A DNA stretch of 64,000 nucleotides from UBA5429 sp942493315 (GTDB lineage: Bacteria > Bacteroidota > Bacteroidia > Bacteroidales > WCHB1-69), in NCBI GenBank assembly GCA_942493315.1, contig OW818690.1, positions 3,286,001 through 3,350,000 of the forward strand, written 5' to 3'. The notes under the pieces were generated by a model, which saw nothing but the letters and a program-made list of their open reading frames with translations, had not been told where the DNA came from and ran no database searches. Shown here one piece after another: positions 17,695 to 25,549 of the stretch (positions within the stretch are counted from its first letter, which is position 1; each line of letters starts with the position of its first letter). Made by a program: the position numbers and the translations under genes.

Positions 17695-18543
17695 ATGAGA
17701 CAGTTTACATTAATATGGATAATTCTGACCATTGCATTAGGACAAGCGTTTGGTCAATCGGACAGTACAACTGTTTACAAAGGACTTGATACAAAAAAGT
17801 TTTATTCAGTCGGACTTTCATCTCAGACAACAAACGGCAAGGGAACGTATGAAGTCAACAATAAAATGGTTTCAAAATCTACTTACGACAAATATCAATC
17901 GACTTGGAAAAACATGGAAACATGTTGTCCTTGTGTTCTAAAATCTTATGATGAAAATGATATCCTTATTAGTGAAACTGTATCATGCACTGATTGCGGA
18001 GTTGGGTGGTTTAAATATTATTACAAAAATGGGAAAGTAAAACTTTCAGGCTTTTATAAGGAAAATCCAACTGGTGATTGGACTGACATATGGGATCGTG
18101 GATATTGCAGCATTCCAAATGGGCAATGGACTTACTTCAATAAAAATGGCGATACTCTTTATACCGAGATATGGGAAAATGGAACCTTTATTAAGCAAGT
18201 TCCAGAACAGCCTAAAGTAGAAATTTGGGATGTAGAAATTCAATTTAACGGTCAAGATGCAGACACTCTTTTAATACCCATTGATAATGTTGGTGATTTG
18301 ATTATCGAACCCAAATATAAAAACAGTAATACTGCTTCAGCAATAACAATCAAGTTTGAAGTTTCAGCCACTGGATACAGTAGGAATGAAAAGGAATTCA
18401 CGCTAAAGTCTTTTAAGAAAATTGATGTCAGTAGAATGCTTTTTGAAGTTGGCATTCCAAAGGGAAAAAAGACTTCATTTACATTGAGTGTTTATTCTGA
18501 TGGAAAAGTAGTTAAACGATTTTATTTGAACGTGAATAAATAA
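17695..18543 (+). CDS. Exported hypothetical protein with MORN-like repeats
   Basis: The 282-residue protein has a signal peptide ending near GQAFGQ. Residues about 100-170 hold MORN/YwqK-like repeats (YYKNGKVKLSGFY, then GQWTYFNKNGDTLYTEIWENG). This repeat type is common in small Bacteroidota exported proteins and in toxin-antitoxin YwqK-family proteins. A CCPC motif and a CTDC motif near residues 75-97 suggest disulfides or metal binding. The C-terminal 110 residues look like a beta-sandwich and are not recognised. The gene is a single ORF between 10-bp complementary border sequences, like an integron cassette. Function unknown. Confidence 0.6.
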   Translation: MRQFTLIWIILTIALGQAFGQSDSTTVYKGLDTKKFYSVGLSSQTTNGKGTYEVNNKMVSKSTYDKYQSTWKNMETCCPCVLKSYDENDILISETVSCTDCGVGWFKYYYKNGKVKLSGFYKENPTGDWTDIWDRGYCSIPNGQWTYFNKNGDTLYTEIWENGTFIKQVPEQPKVEIWDVEIQFNGQDADTLLIPIDNVGDLIIEPKYKNSNTASAITIKFEVSATGYSRNEKEFTLKSFKKIDVSRMLFEVGIPKGKKTSFTLSVYSDGKVVKRFYLNVNK

Positions 18544-18546
18544 AAC

Positions 18547-18681
18547 TGGTGCTAACAAACGCAAAAACTAAGGGGTAATACTCCACATAACAAACAAACA
18601 AACAAATAAATAAATAAATAAAAAAATAATCTAACGCTCCCTAAACAATTGAGGCAAAAACCACATAGTTTAACGTTGGGC
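18547..18681 (+). other. attC-like recombination site between two small genes
   Basis: The order is R''-like TGGTGCTAAC (18547-18556), L''-like AAACTA (about 18564), a low-complexity AAAC/AAAT centre, L'-like TAGTTT (about 18666), and a GTTGGGC core (18675-18681) that fits GTTRRRY. The length of about 130 bp is within the attC range. No integrase gene is present in the window. Confidence 0.4.
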
Positions 18682-18717
18682 GTCATTGTAAAAACAACCT
18701 TTGATATAGACTGCAAT

Positions 18718-18930
18718 ATGAAAATATATTTTTTTATTATCCTTTCGATTTCTTTGACAATAAATACAATGGCTCAGAATCATAGTTTCGACACCACATT
18801 AGTAATTAATGGTCATTCATTTAGGATTCTTAATACGGACATTAATAACGATTATATTTCTATGACAGTTTATCGTGACTCTAAAATAATCGCAATTGAC
18901 ACACTTGAAAGTGGCGGACTTGCAAACTGA
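18718..18930 (+). CDS. Small exported hypothetical protein, possibly truncated
   Basis: Starting at the ATG at 18718 gives 70 residues with a good signal peptide (KIYFFIILSISLTINTMAQ). The longer frame from 18649 would put unlikely sequence ahead of it and overlap the attC-like core. The mature part is only about 50 residues and ends abruptly at LESGGLAN followed by TGA, with further in-frame stops beyond, so it may be the remnant of a longer gene. A GCTCAAC motif at 18980-18986 pairs, with one wobble, with the GTTGGGC core at 18675, as expected for its own cassette border. Function unknown. Confidence 0.4.
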   Translation: MKIYFFIILSISLTINTMAQNHSFDTTLVINGHSFRILNTDINNDYISMTVYRDSKIIAIDTLESGGLAN

Positions 18931-19010
18931 GAATTATAAAAAATTTGAATGACTCATGAATTGAAAATAAAAAACAAACGCTCAACATACAGCAGATTTG
19001 CAATATACTT

Positions 19011-19187
19011 AAAACAAACCAATTCGTAAAACTATTCATTTTTGTTGGCATCGGCGTTTCGATACGAAGCTAATTATTTCTTCGATTCATTCATCTATCG
19101 TAAAGGCGCTTCTACTCAACGACCTTAGCTTTGTGCCACAAATGCTCTACTCTAAGGTCGCTGAGTGGCCACTGAGCCTGTCGAAGT
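19011..19187. other. Non-coding segment with shared repeat fragment
   Basis: No gene is seen. The stretch at 19011-19050 (AAACAAACCAATT, then TTGTTGGCAT) recurs in diverged form at about 22160-22201 and 25260-25301. It is followed by short inverted fragments of the TCGATACGAAGC and GTCGCTGAGTGGCCACTGAG kind, common as dispersed repeats in Bacteroidota. Confidence 0.6.
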
Positions 19188-19455
19188 GTAGAAACCGCAT
19201 TTTTGACAAAATTTAAAAATTAAGACAAATCAGGTTTCGTATCGAAGCGCCGATGCCATGAAATCACAAAACCAAGGTCGCTGAGTAGAAACCGCATTTT
19301 TGACAAAATTTAAAAATTAAGACAAATCAGGTTTCGTATCGAAGCGCCGACGCCATGAAATCACAAAACCAAGGTCGCTGAGTAGAAACCGCATTTTTGA
19401 CAAAACTTAAAAATTTAGACAAATCAGGTTTCGTATCGAAGCGCCGACGCCATAA
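19188..19455. repeat. 97-bp direct tandem repeat, three copies
   Basis: GTAGAAACCGCATTTTTGAC recurs at 19188, 19285 and 19382, 97 bp apart, with near-identical sequence through GTATCGAAGCGCCGA. The third copy is partial. No coding function is apparent. Confidence 0.9.
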
Positions 19456-19568
19456 AAAAGACTACGGACCACAGACTTCGCTGTTTAAAGGTTTAAAAGT
19501 TGAAGTTCCATTCATTATTCATTATTCATTATTCATTATTCTTGGCTACTGCGCTTTGATTTTTAACA

Positions 19569-19870
19569 GGGGCGTTAGCCCTGCGATCTTTGAAGCCAAT
19601 GCGATCCCCACAATCCATAAAAGGGGCGTTAGCCCTGCGATCTTTGTAGCCAATGCGATCCCTCCCAATCAATAAAGGGGCGTTAGCCCTGCGATCTTTG
19701 TAGCCAATGATCATCCTCACAAACCACAAAAGGGGCGTTAGCCCTGCGATCTTTGTAGCCAATGCGATCCCTCCCAATCAATAAAGGGGCGTTAGCCCTG
19801 CGATCATTGTAACCAATGCGATCCCTCCAAATCAAAAAAGGGGCGTTAGCCCTGCGATCTTTGTAGCAGA
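19569..19870. repeat. REP-like array 1, six units of 54-55 bp
   Basis: Units beginning GGGGCGTTAGCCC start at 19569, 19623, 19677, 19732, 19786 and 19840. Each holds a GGGC-GTTA-GCCC hairpin, a TGCGATCTTTGTAGCC block, a second TGCGATC, and a short A-rich linker. The linkers are shared between units, so this is not a CRISPR. ORFs reading GYKDRRANAP across it are translations of the repeat. Confidence 0.92.
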
Positions 19871-20027
19871 GATTTCCCATTTTTATTCCAAAATTATAAA
19901 TAAAATGGGGTGTATTTTTATATAAAAATTTGAATATTTCTAAATAATCCAATAAAAATTTAAAATTTGCCATAAATTATGTTCATTTTGATACTTTTTT
20001 AATTTAAAAAATTTATTTTCTGAATCA

Positions 20028-20036
20028 ATTTTAAAT
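20028..20036. repeat. Left 9-bp target-site duplication of the IS4-family element
   Basis: ATTTTAAAT here matches ATTTTAAAT at 21448-21456, directly outside the two inverted repeats. Confidence 0.88.
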
Positions 20037-20107
20037 CACTATTGTCCGATAAAAAAGTTATAAAGTAAGGGGGTAATTTTTCAATCCACCCCCATTACTC
20101 TTTTTTG

Positions 20108-20115
20108 TAGTTTTG
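20108..20115 (+). promoter_or_regulatory. Promoter of IS4 transposase (-7 box TAGTTTTG)
   Basis: TAGTTTTG fits TAnnTTTG and lies 24 bp before the ATG at 20140, inside the element. Confidence 0.55.
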
Positions 20116-20139
20116 TATCTACCAAAATATAAACCTACA

Positions 20140-21342
20140 ATGAGCAAAAATACGAATTTTTTTGGTCAGTCTGTTTTCGGACAGCTGATTTCTTATATTG
20201 ACAACAATATTATCTTCAAAAACGCCCAAAAGCATAAAGCAAACCATTATACAAAACGCTTTATGGCTAAGGATCACTTAATTAGCATGCTCTTTTGTGT
20301 ATTTGCCAAGTGTAGCTCACTCAGGGAAGTTTCCGGAGCAATGTTAGGGCTGTCGGGAAAAACAAAACATTTTCAATTGCTTAATATTCCGTATAAAAGC
20401 ACACTTTCAGATGCAAATAAACGCAGATCCTCTGATTTTTTTGCCGGAATTTATAATGATTTGTTAAAAAAATATGGTCATTTGATCTCGGACAGCCGAA
20501 TTAAGGATGTAATTAAAAGACAAGTTGAAATTTTTGATAGTACAACAATTAGTCTTTTTCAAGATATTTTAAAGTGCGTTGGAAGGAATCCGATAAATGG
20601 TAAAAGAAAAGGTGGAATCAAAATGCATACCATTATCAATGTTGATGAACTGGTTCCTAAAATGGTTTGGTTTACGGAATCTGCAAGACATGATCATTTT
20701 TTACTATCAAAATTAAAGCTAGATCCAAATACAATTTATGTTTTTGATAAAGGATATAATGATTATCAAGCATTTAAATTATTTAGTGACAATAATGTAG
20801 GTTTTGTGACCAGGATTAAAGACAATGCGGTTTATTCAGTTACAGAAGAATTATTAATAGAAGATTGCATTCATAGTGGAGTACTAGAAGATACAATTAT
20901 TGAGGTTAGTTTTAAAGATGAAAATAAAAATGTTCAAAAAGTAAAATTAAGAAAAGTGAGATTTTATGATCGAAAATTGAAAAGAGAATTTGAATTTCTG
21001 ACCAATCTTTATGAAATGAGACCAGATTTAGTAGCAGCTATTTACAAACTTCGTTGGGAAATAGAATTGTTATTCAAACAGTTAAAACAAAACTTTCCTT
21101 TAAAATATTTTCTTGGAGACAATGAAAATGCAATCAAAATACAGATATACTGTGCATTAATTGTTAATTTATTATTTACAGTCATTCAAAAACAGCTCAA
21201 ACGACCTTGGGCATTTTCAAATCTAGTTAGTTTTTGTCGAATTCATCTCTTTAATTATATACATTTGAATAAATTTCTTGAAAATCCTGAAAAAGATTGG
21301 CAAAAACAAGAACAAAATTTAGTAGATTTGACCCTCTTCTAG
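20140..21342 (+). CDS. IS4-family DDE transposase with DUF4372 N-terminus
   Basis: The 400-residue enzyme cuts and pastes its own element. The ATG at 20140 (MSKNTNFFG) is chosen over a TTG 27 bp upstream, because the TTG overlaps the promoter box and the DUF4372 homology begins right after the ATG. Residues about 5-75 are the DUF4372 DNA-binding region. The DDE catalytic domain follows: first Asp in IFDSTT, second in VFDKGYNDY, and Glu in the YREK-like RWEIELLFKQLKQN segment near residue 320. No frameshift or stop is seen. It is the only gene in the element. Confidence 0.93.
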   Translation: MSKNTNFFGQSVFGQLISYIDNNIIFKNAQKHKANHYTKRFMAKDHLISMLFCVFAKCSSLREVSGAMLGLSGKTKHFQLLNIPYKSTLSDANKRRSSDFFAGIYNDLLKKYGHLISDSRIKDVIKRQVEIFDSTTISLFQDILKCVGRNPINGKRKGGIKMHTIINVDELVPKMVWFTESARHDHFLLSKLKLDPNTIYVFDKGYNDYQAFKLFSDNNVGFVTRIKDNAVYSVTEELLIEDCIHSGVLEDTIIEVSFKDENKNVQKVKLRKVRFYDRKLKREFEFLTNLYEMRPDLVAAIYKLRWEIELLFKQLKQNFPLKYFLGDNENAIKIQIYCALIVNLLFTVIQKQLKRPWAFSNLVSFCRIHLFNYIHLNKFLENPEKDWQKQEQNLVDLTLF

Positions 21343-21447
21343 GGGGGCTTACTTTTCAATTTTGATAAAATTAGAAATTATTCATATTGATATTCAACAC
21401 TATACAGTCCAAAATATAATATTTTTAATTTTTATCGGACAATAGTG

Positions 21448-21456
21448 ATTTTAAAT
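21448..21456. repeat. Right 9-bp target-site duplication of the IS4-family element
   Basis: ATTTTAAAT, identical to 20028-20036. Confidence 0.88.
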
Positions 21457-21467
21457 ATTATTTTTTG

Positions 21468-21475
21468 TAAATTTG
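21468..21475 (+). promoter_or_regulatory. Candidate promoter of Y1 transposase (-7 box TAAATTTG)
   Basis: TAAATTTG fits TAnnTTTG. It lies only 12 bp beyond the IS4 target duplication, so the insertion has replaced everything upstream of the -20 region of this promoter. Confidence 0.5.
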
Positions 21476-21515
21476 AATGAAAAAAATTGATCCATAATAT
21501 AAAACTAAAAGAGCT

Positions 21516-21977
21516 ATGGCAAACACTTACACCCAAATTTACAATCAATATGTATTCTCTGTCAAAGGTAGAGAAAATTTTATTAAAGAACCCTTTCGTG
21601 ATGAACTTGAAAAAACAATATGTGGGATTATTTCATATTGTAAATGTAAACCCCTTGCGATTTATTGCAATCCTGATCACGTGCATATATTGATTGGAAT
21701 GAATCCAACAATATCGCCATCCAAATTAATGGAACAAGTTAAATCAGGTTCATCTAATTGGTTGAATGAAAAAAAGATAATCTCCGGAAAATTTCATTGG
21801 CAAGATGGTTTTGGATGCTTTTCCTATTCCCGATCACATATTGATAATGTGATTAAATATATTTTAAATCAACCAAAACATCATAAAAAACAAACATTTA
21901 AAGAAGAATATCTTTTGATTTTACAAAAATTTGATATTGATTATAATGATCTTTATTTGTTCGAATATTATCATTAA
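21516..21977 (+). CDS. IS200/REP-type Y1 (HUH) transposase
   Basis: The 153-residue single-strand DNA transposase belongs to the IS200-like family (Y1_Tnp). The HUH motif is H55-V-H57 in DHVHILIG. The catalytic Tyr is probably Y115 in KYILNQ, matching the Y-x3-Q arrangement of IS200/IS605 enzymes. WQDGFGCFSYSRS is typical of the REP-associated (RAYT) and related Bacteroidota branch. No TnpB/IscB partner and no clear left-end/right-end element are seen, and hairpin-rich repeats flank the gene on both sides. This supports a RAYT-like role on REP sequences rather than a classical IS200. The start at 21516 gives the usual family length. Confidence 0.88.
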   Translation: MANTYTQIYNQYVFSVKGRENFIKEPFRDELEKTICGIISYCKCKPLAIYCNPDHVHILIGMNPTISPSKLMEQVKSGSSNWLNEKKIISGKFHWQDGFGCFSYSRSHIDNVIKYILNQPKHHKKQTFKEEYLLILQKFDIDYNDLYLFEYYH

Positions 21978-22219
21978 TAAAGATCTCAGGGCTCTGCCCC
22001 TCTGAATCATCACAACCCAATCATCTGCTACAAAGATCACACTCCTAGGGAGCTAAAAAATCATCACAACCCAATCATCTGCTACAAAGATCACACTCCT
22101 ACAGAGCTGAGGAAAGACTACTGACAACGGACCACAGACTACAGACATACAAATTGTATAAAACAAACCAATTTGAAAAACTATTTATTCTTGTTGGCAT
22201 TGAACATTTGAGGAGTTTA
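21978..22219. repeat. Hairpin-bearing dispersed repeat block
   Basis: No gene is seen. Two near copies of a CATCTGCTACAAAGATCACA-containing segment, at about 22010-22060 and 22062-22110, are each followed by a CTCC...GGAG or CTCC...AGAG hairpin. From 22071 the sequence matches 25171 onward almost base for base. Confidence 0.8.
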
Positions 22220-22449
22220 GGGGCGTTAGCCCTGCGATCTTTGTAGCCAATGATCATCCACACAAACCACAAAAGGGGCGTTAGCCCTGCGATCTTTGTA
22301 GCCAATGCGATCCCTCCAAATCAAAAAAGGGGCGTTAGCCCTGCGATCTTTGTAGCCAATGCGATCCCTCCCAATCAATAAAGGGGCGTTAGCCCTGCGA
22401 TCATTGTAACCAATGCGATCCCTCCAAATCAAAAAAGGGGCGTTAGCCC
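22071..22449. repeat. 379-bp direct repeat, copy 1 (partner at 25171-25549)
   Basis: At a constant offset of 3100 bp the two copies differ at only about two positions (CTTTGTAGCC versus CATTGTAACC). Copy 1 is cut by the IS66 element at its right end; copy 2 continues uninterrupted. Confidence 0.9.
22220..22449. repeat. REP-like array 2, left part
   Basis: Units start at 22220, 22275, 22329, 22383 and 22437. The last is interrupted after GGGGCGTTAGCCC by IS66. The array resumes at 24872. Confidence 0.92.
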
Positions 22450-22520
22450 GTAAGCATACGAGCAACCCCATATCAAAGAATATGTTTTTTTAAGGTAAAT
22501 TAGAGAAGGTTGATTAATTT

Positions 22521-24107
22521 TCAATCAGACAGTTTAGTCTCGACAAGTAAGGATTTGTCAATATTTTGAGGTAAAAGTTTTTCTAATTGACTTGTTTTGG
22601 TTTCATTTATATTTTCTACCACATAAGCGAACCAATCATAGGGATTAATATCGTTTAGTTTACAGGTAGCAAAGAAGCTATAATATATGGCTGTAAATTG
22701 AGCAAATTCATGATTTCCGGCAAATAGGTAGTTTTTACGACCCAATGCTAAAGGACGAATAGCATTCTCTACTCTGTTATTATCTATTTCGATCATTCCA
22801 TTTTGAAGATAATTCATCAAAGCATCCCATCTTTCAACACAGTAGTTGAAAGCTTTTCCAATTGGACTGGAAGGTAGCACATTCTTTCTGTGATCAGCAA
22901 TATATTTTCCAATTTGATTTAATATAGGAAGAGATTCTGTAAGTCTTCTTTGATATCGCTTTTCGATACTTTCGTTTAATTCTTTTGATGTTTGTTCAAC
23001 TTTATAAAGTTCTTGGATCAGTAGCATTACTACAGTAGCATGAGTTTTATCATTACTTAATGCTTTCTCAAAATATCTTCTAGCATGTGCCCAACATCCA
23101 ATATGTAAAATCTTCTTTTCACGAATAGCCACATCATAAGCTGCATAACCATCTGTTTGTAAAATCCCACGATATTGATCTAAAAAATGTTTTGGCAAAC
23201 TGTGACTTCTTGAAGGGGCATACTCAAACAGTACAGATAACTCCATAACTGCATTACTTACCCACATATATCCTTTTTTTGTCTTCCCTTTCGTTTCTCG
23301 ATCCATAACCTGGATCGGTGATTCATCCATTTGTAAATATTGGGATTGTTGAACTTTCTGTCGATGACCTTTATAAAGTATTTCCAGAAGTTCTGATGTT
23401 AATCTAATCCAATTTTCAACTGTTGATGCACTTAAGTTAATCCCTAACAACTTCAACTGTTGTAATTGTCTGTGAATAGGCATGTGAAAAACATATTTAT
23501 TTACAATCAAATAAGCCAATAAACTTGAACCAGCCATGATTTTGGGAATCGGACGATATAATTCTGCTATAATTTGTCTTTGCTTATTATTTTCATCAGG
23601 TTTTGTTATATAGACAGGTCTGATAATACGTCTAATAAACAAATAAGCGGGTTTAATATGTAACTCTTCTGTAATCTCTTCCCTGATACGAACCATTCCT
23701 GTAACATCTTCTGTAGGTTCTAAAATAACTTCTTCTACAGGTAGATCTTTTGGCAGTTCTTGTCTTCCGGGATGTTTCCCATCATAACTTTTACGTTTTT
23801 TGATGATCACTTCAACTTCTTCAATCAATTCCTTCTCTTTTTGATCAAGAACCTCTTTAGGAAACAACTCCAGTTGATCAGGATTTTCAAAACGCTCACT
23901 CTTTTGTCCAAAAGTCATCCGTTTTAATTGTTCTACCAAATGCTTAAGACGACTTATTTCATCTTCTTTTTGAATGATTGATGATTCAAGCTTATAAAGC
24001 TGTTGGTCTTGCTTTTGAATCTGTTGGTCTTGTTGCGCAAGCACTTTTTTGAGTTCTTTTAACTCATTTTGTTGTTCAATAAACAGGTTATTTTGCGCTT
24101 GTTTCAT
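22521..24107 (-). CDS. tnpC: IS66 family transposase (TnpC)
   Basis: The 528-residue DDE transposase has an N-terminal coiled coil (residues about 1-65, rich in Gln, Glu and Leu heptads). A zinc-finger-like IS66 region lies near 120-190, but the Cys residues usual in zf-IS66 are not evident. The catalytic part has Asp in QMDESPIQV, Asp in QTDGYAAYD and Glu in NNRVENAIRPLALGRKN near residue 450. The C-terminal IS66_C segment follows (FATCKLNDINPYDWFAYV). Length is normal and the frame intact. A TATATTTG box sits only 4 bp upstream of the ATG, so a near-leaderless transcript of its own is possible. Confidence 0.95.
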   Translation of the reverse strand: MKQAQNNLFIEQQNELKELKKVLAQQDQQIQKQDQQLYKLESSIIQKEDEISRLKHLVEQLKRMTFGQKSERFENPDQLELFPKEVLDQKEKELIEEVEVIIKKRKSYDGKHPGRQELPKDLPVEEVILEPTEDVTGMVRIREEITEELHIKPAYLFIRRIIRPVYITKPDENNKQRQIIAELYRPIPKIMAGSSLLAYLIVNKYVFHMPIHRQLQQLKLLGINLSASTVENWIRLTSELLEILYKGHRQKVQQSQYLQMDESPIQVMDRETKGKTKKGYMWVSNAVMELSVLFEYAPSRSHSLPKHFLDQYRGILQTDGYAAYDVAIREKKILHIGCWAHARRYFEKALSNDKTHATVVMLLIQELYKVEQTSKELNESIEKRYQRRLTESLPILNQIGKYIADHRKNVLPSSPIGKAFNYCVERWDALMNYLQNGMIEIDNNRVENAIRPLALGRKNYLFAGNHEFAQFTAIYYSFFATCKLNDINPYDWFAYVVENINETKTSQLEKLLPQNIDKSLLVETKLSD

Positions 24108-24111
24108 GTAA

Positions 24112-24119
24112 CAAATATA
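24112..24119 (-). promoter_or_regulatory. Candidate promoter of tnpC (-7 box TATATTTG, minus strand)
   Basis: CAAATATA on the plus strand reads TATATTTG on the minus strand, ending 4 bp before the tnpC ATG. Transcription would start at or next to the start codon. Confidence 0.4.
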
Positions 24120-24169
24120 CTAAAAAAATCGTTACAAAACAACCATTTATGTAAGAAAAATGAACTTTT

Positions 24170-24517
24170 TTATGCAATTTTATATCGCTTACTTTTCTTA
24201 AACGTATCTATAGAAAGTCCCTCTAAAAGCATTAAAACATCTTCTCTTTTTAGTTCTAAACCACCATCACAATCAGTAGTGCGGGCTTTGTATCGACCTC
24301 TTTCTAATCGCTTGTAATAAATTACGAACCCATCTCCATCCCAATAAAGCATTTTTATATGTGTTTTTTGTCTATTCAAAAAGACAAAAACAGCACCAGA
24401 TGTCGGAGTTTTTTGCATAAAATCACGCACAATGCCTGCTAATCCATCAAAGCTATTATGAATATTGACAGGTTTGGTACATAAATAATATTTTATGGTA
24501 CTACTAAATCCTATCAT
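24170..24517 (-). CDS. tnpB: IS66 accessory protein TnpB (Orf2)
   Basis: The 115-residue protein has the IS66 Orf2 pattern: YLCTKPVNIHNSFDGLAGIV, then VFVFLNRQKTHIKMLYWDGDGFVIYYKRLERGRY. TnpB is required with TnpA for IS66 transposition, but its biochemical role is unclear. It begins 2 bp after tnpA ends, consistent with translational coupling. Confidence 0.93.
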   Translation of the reverse strand: MIGFSSTIKYYLCTKPVNIHNSFDGLAGIVRDFMQKTPTSGAVFVFLNRQKTHIKMLYWDGDGFVIYYKRLERGRYKARTTDCDGGLELKREDVLMLLEGLSIDTFKKSKRYKIA

Positions 24518-24519
24518 GT

Positions 24520-24804
24520 CTAATATATTTTAAGTTGTATCCCATTTGGTAATGTTAACTCAATCTGAGGTATTCTAGATCCCTCTGATTTAAAATTTTC
24601 TTGGGTTAGTTCAATAAATGAAAAATCTTGATCTTTAAAACTTGTTCTCCTTATTGATTCTTCCGGACATAATTTATGTGTCCAATATCTAAAGGAATCG
24701 TAACTAATCCCATGTTCCATCGCAAAATCCTTTTTGGTCTTTTCACCTTGTTTCCACAACTCAACCATACTTGACATCTCTGCCTCTTTTGATATAATAT
24801 TCAT
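24520..24804 (-). CDS. tnpA: IS66 accessory protein TnpA
   Basis: The 94-residue protein carries an HTH-like segment (MVELWKQGEKTKKDFAMEHGISYDSFRYW) and a C-terminal IELTLPNGIQLKI end, as in IS66 TnpA proteins. It is the first gene of the IS66 operon, just inside the right inverted repeat. Confidence 0.88.
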   Translation of the reverse strand: MNIISKEAEMSSMVELWKQGEKTKKDFAMEHGISYDSFRYWTHKLCPEESIRRTSFKDQDFSFIELTQENFKSEGSRIPQIELTLPNGIQLKIY

Positions 24805-24817
24805 GCTTTTTTAAAAG

Positions 24818-24825
24818 CAAAAATA
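24818..24825 (-). promoter_or_regulatory. Promoter of IS66 operon (-7 box TATTTTTG, minus strand)
   Basis: TATTTTTG on the minus strand lies 13 bp upstream of the tnpA ATG and within 25 bp of the inverted repeat. Confidence 0.5.
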
Positions 24826-24871
24826 AAATGATCATCTCTCATCTACAAGATGGGGTTGCTCGTATGCTTAC

Positions 24872-24960
24872 GTTAGCCCTGCGATCTTTGTAGCCAATGC
24901 GATCCCTCCCAATCAATAAAGGGGCGTTAGCCCTGCGATCTTTGTAGCCAATGCGATCCC
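24872..24960. repeat. REP-like array 2, right part
   Basis: This begins with the GTTAGCCC target duplication of IS66 and continues the interrupted unit, then a further unit from 24921. Removing the IS restores a regular 54-bp unit. Confidence 0.9.
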
Positions 24961-24961
24961 A

Positions 24962-25245
24962 ATATCACCCCAGAGGGGTGATATGTCTATAGCAATCAAA
25001 CACCATCCGTCCAATTATTCGACCCCGGCCGGGGTCGTAACATTTCCCGTTCCTTCATCATGGCTATAGACATACAATTCCTCCGGAATTGGGTTGCGTG
25101 AACCATTTTTCATTCTTCATTTTTCATTATTTAAGATCTCAGGGCTACGCCCCTCTGAATCATCACAAGGCCAATCATCTGCTACAAAGATCACACTCCT
25201 ACAGAGCTGAGGAAAGACTACTGACAACGGACCACAGACTACAGA
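24962..25245. repeat. Hairpin module B, copy 1 (partner at 25684-25965)
   Basis: No gene. It holds the palindromes CACCCCAGAGGGGTG, CGACCCCGGCCGGGGTCG and AATTCCTCCGGAATT, and an outer inverted pair GTCTATAGC / GCTATAGAC. The copy 722 bp downstream is nearly identical, and the first palindrome has become CACCCCAGCGGGGTG. Confidence 0.9.
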
Positions 25246-25549
25246 CATACAAATTGTATAAAACAAACCAATTTGAAAAACTATTTATTCTTGTTGGCAT
25301 TGAACATTTGAGGAGTTTAGGGGCGTTAGCCCTGCGATCTTTGTAGCCAATGATCATCCACACAAACCACAAAAGGGGCGTTAGCCCTGCGATCATTGTA
25401 ACCAATGCGATCCCTCCAAATCAAAAAAGGGGCGTTAGCCCTGCGATCTTTGTAGCCAATGCGATCCCTCCCAATCAATAAAGGGGCGTTAGCCCTGCGA
25501 TCATTGTAACCAATGCGATCCCTCCAAATCAAAAAAGGGGCGTTAGCCC
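25171..25549. repeat. 379-bp direct repeat, copy 2
   Basis: Counterpart of 22071-22449, without the IS66 insertion. Confidence 0.9.

Larger units (their letters stand above)
20037..21447 (+). mobile_element. Complete IS4-family insertion sequence, 1411 bp
   Basis: Perfect 19-bp terminal inverted repeats (CACTATTGTCCGATAAAAA at 20037-20055 and its complement at 21429-21447) enclose a single transposase gene and are flanked by a 9-bp duplication. Intact ends, an intact ORF and a perfect duplication suggest a recent insertion that may still be mobile. Confidence 0.92.
22450..24871 (-). mobile_element. Complete IS66-family insertion sequence, 2422 bp
   Basis: Perfect 22-bp inverted repeats (left 22450-22471, right 24850-24871; outer end GTAAGCATACGAGCAACC) bound three genes in the canonical tnpA-tnpB-tnpC order on the minus strand. 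The flanks carry an 8-bp duplication, GTTAGCCC at 22442-22449 and 24872-24879, the size known for IS66. The target was one REP-like unit, inside its hairpin. Confidence 0.95.

Noticed and set aside
18649..18717. Longer start for the small exported protein
   Set aside because: It lacks a signal peptide at its N-terminus and overlaps the attC-like core; the ATG at 18718 begins a proper signal peptide.
19876..19908. Terminator at the CCCATTTT...AAAATGGG inverted repeat
   Set aside because: It is AT-rich and imperfect, with no gene ending upstream; it is probably incidental.
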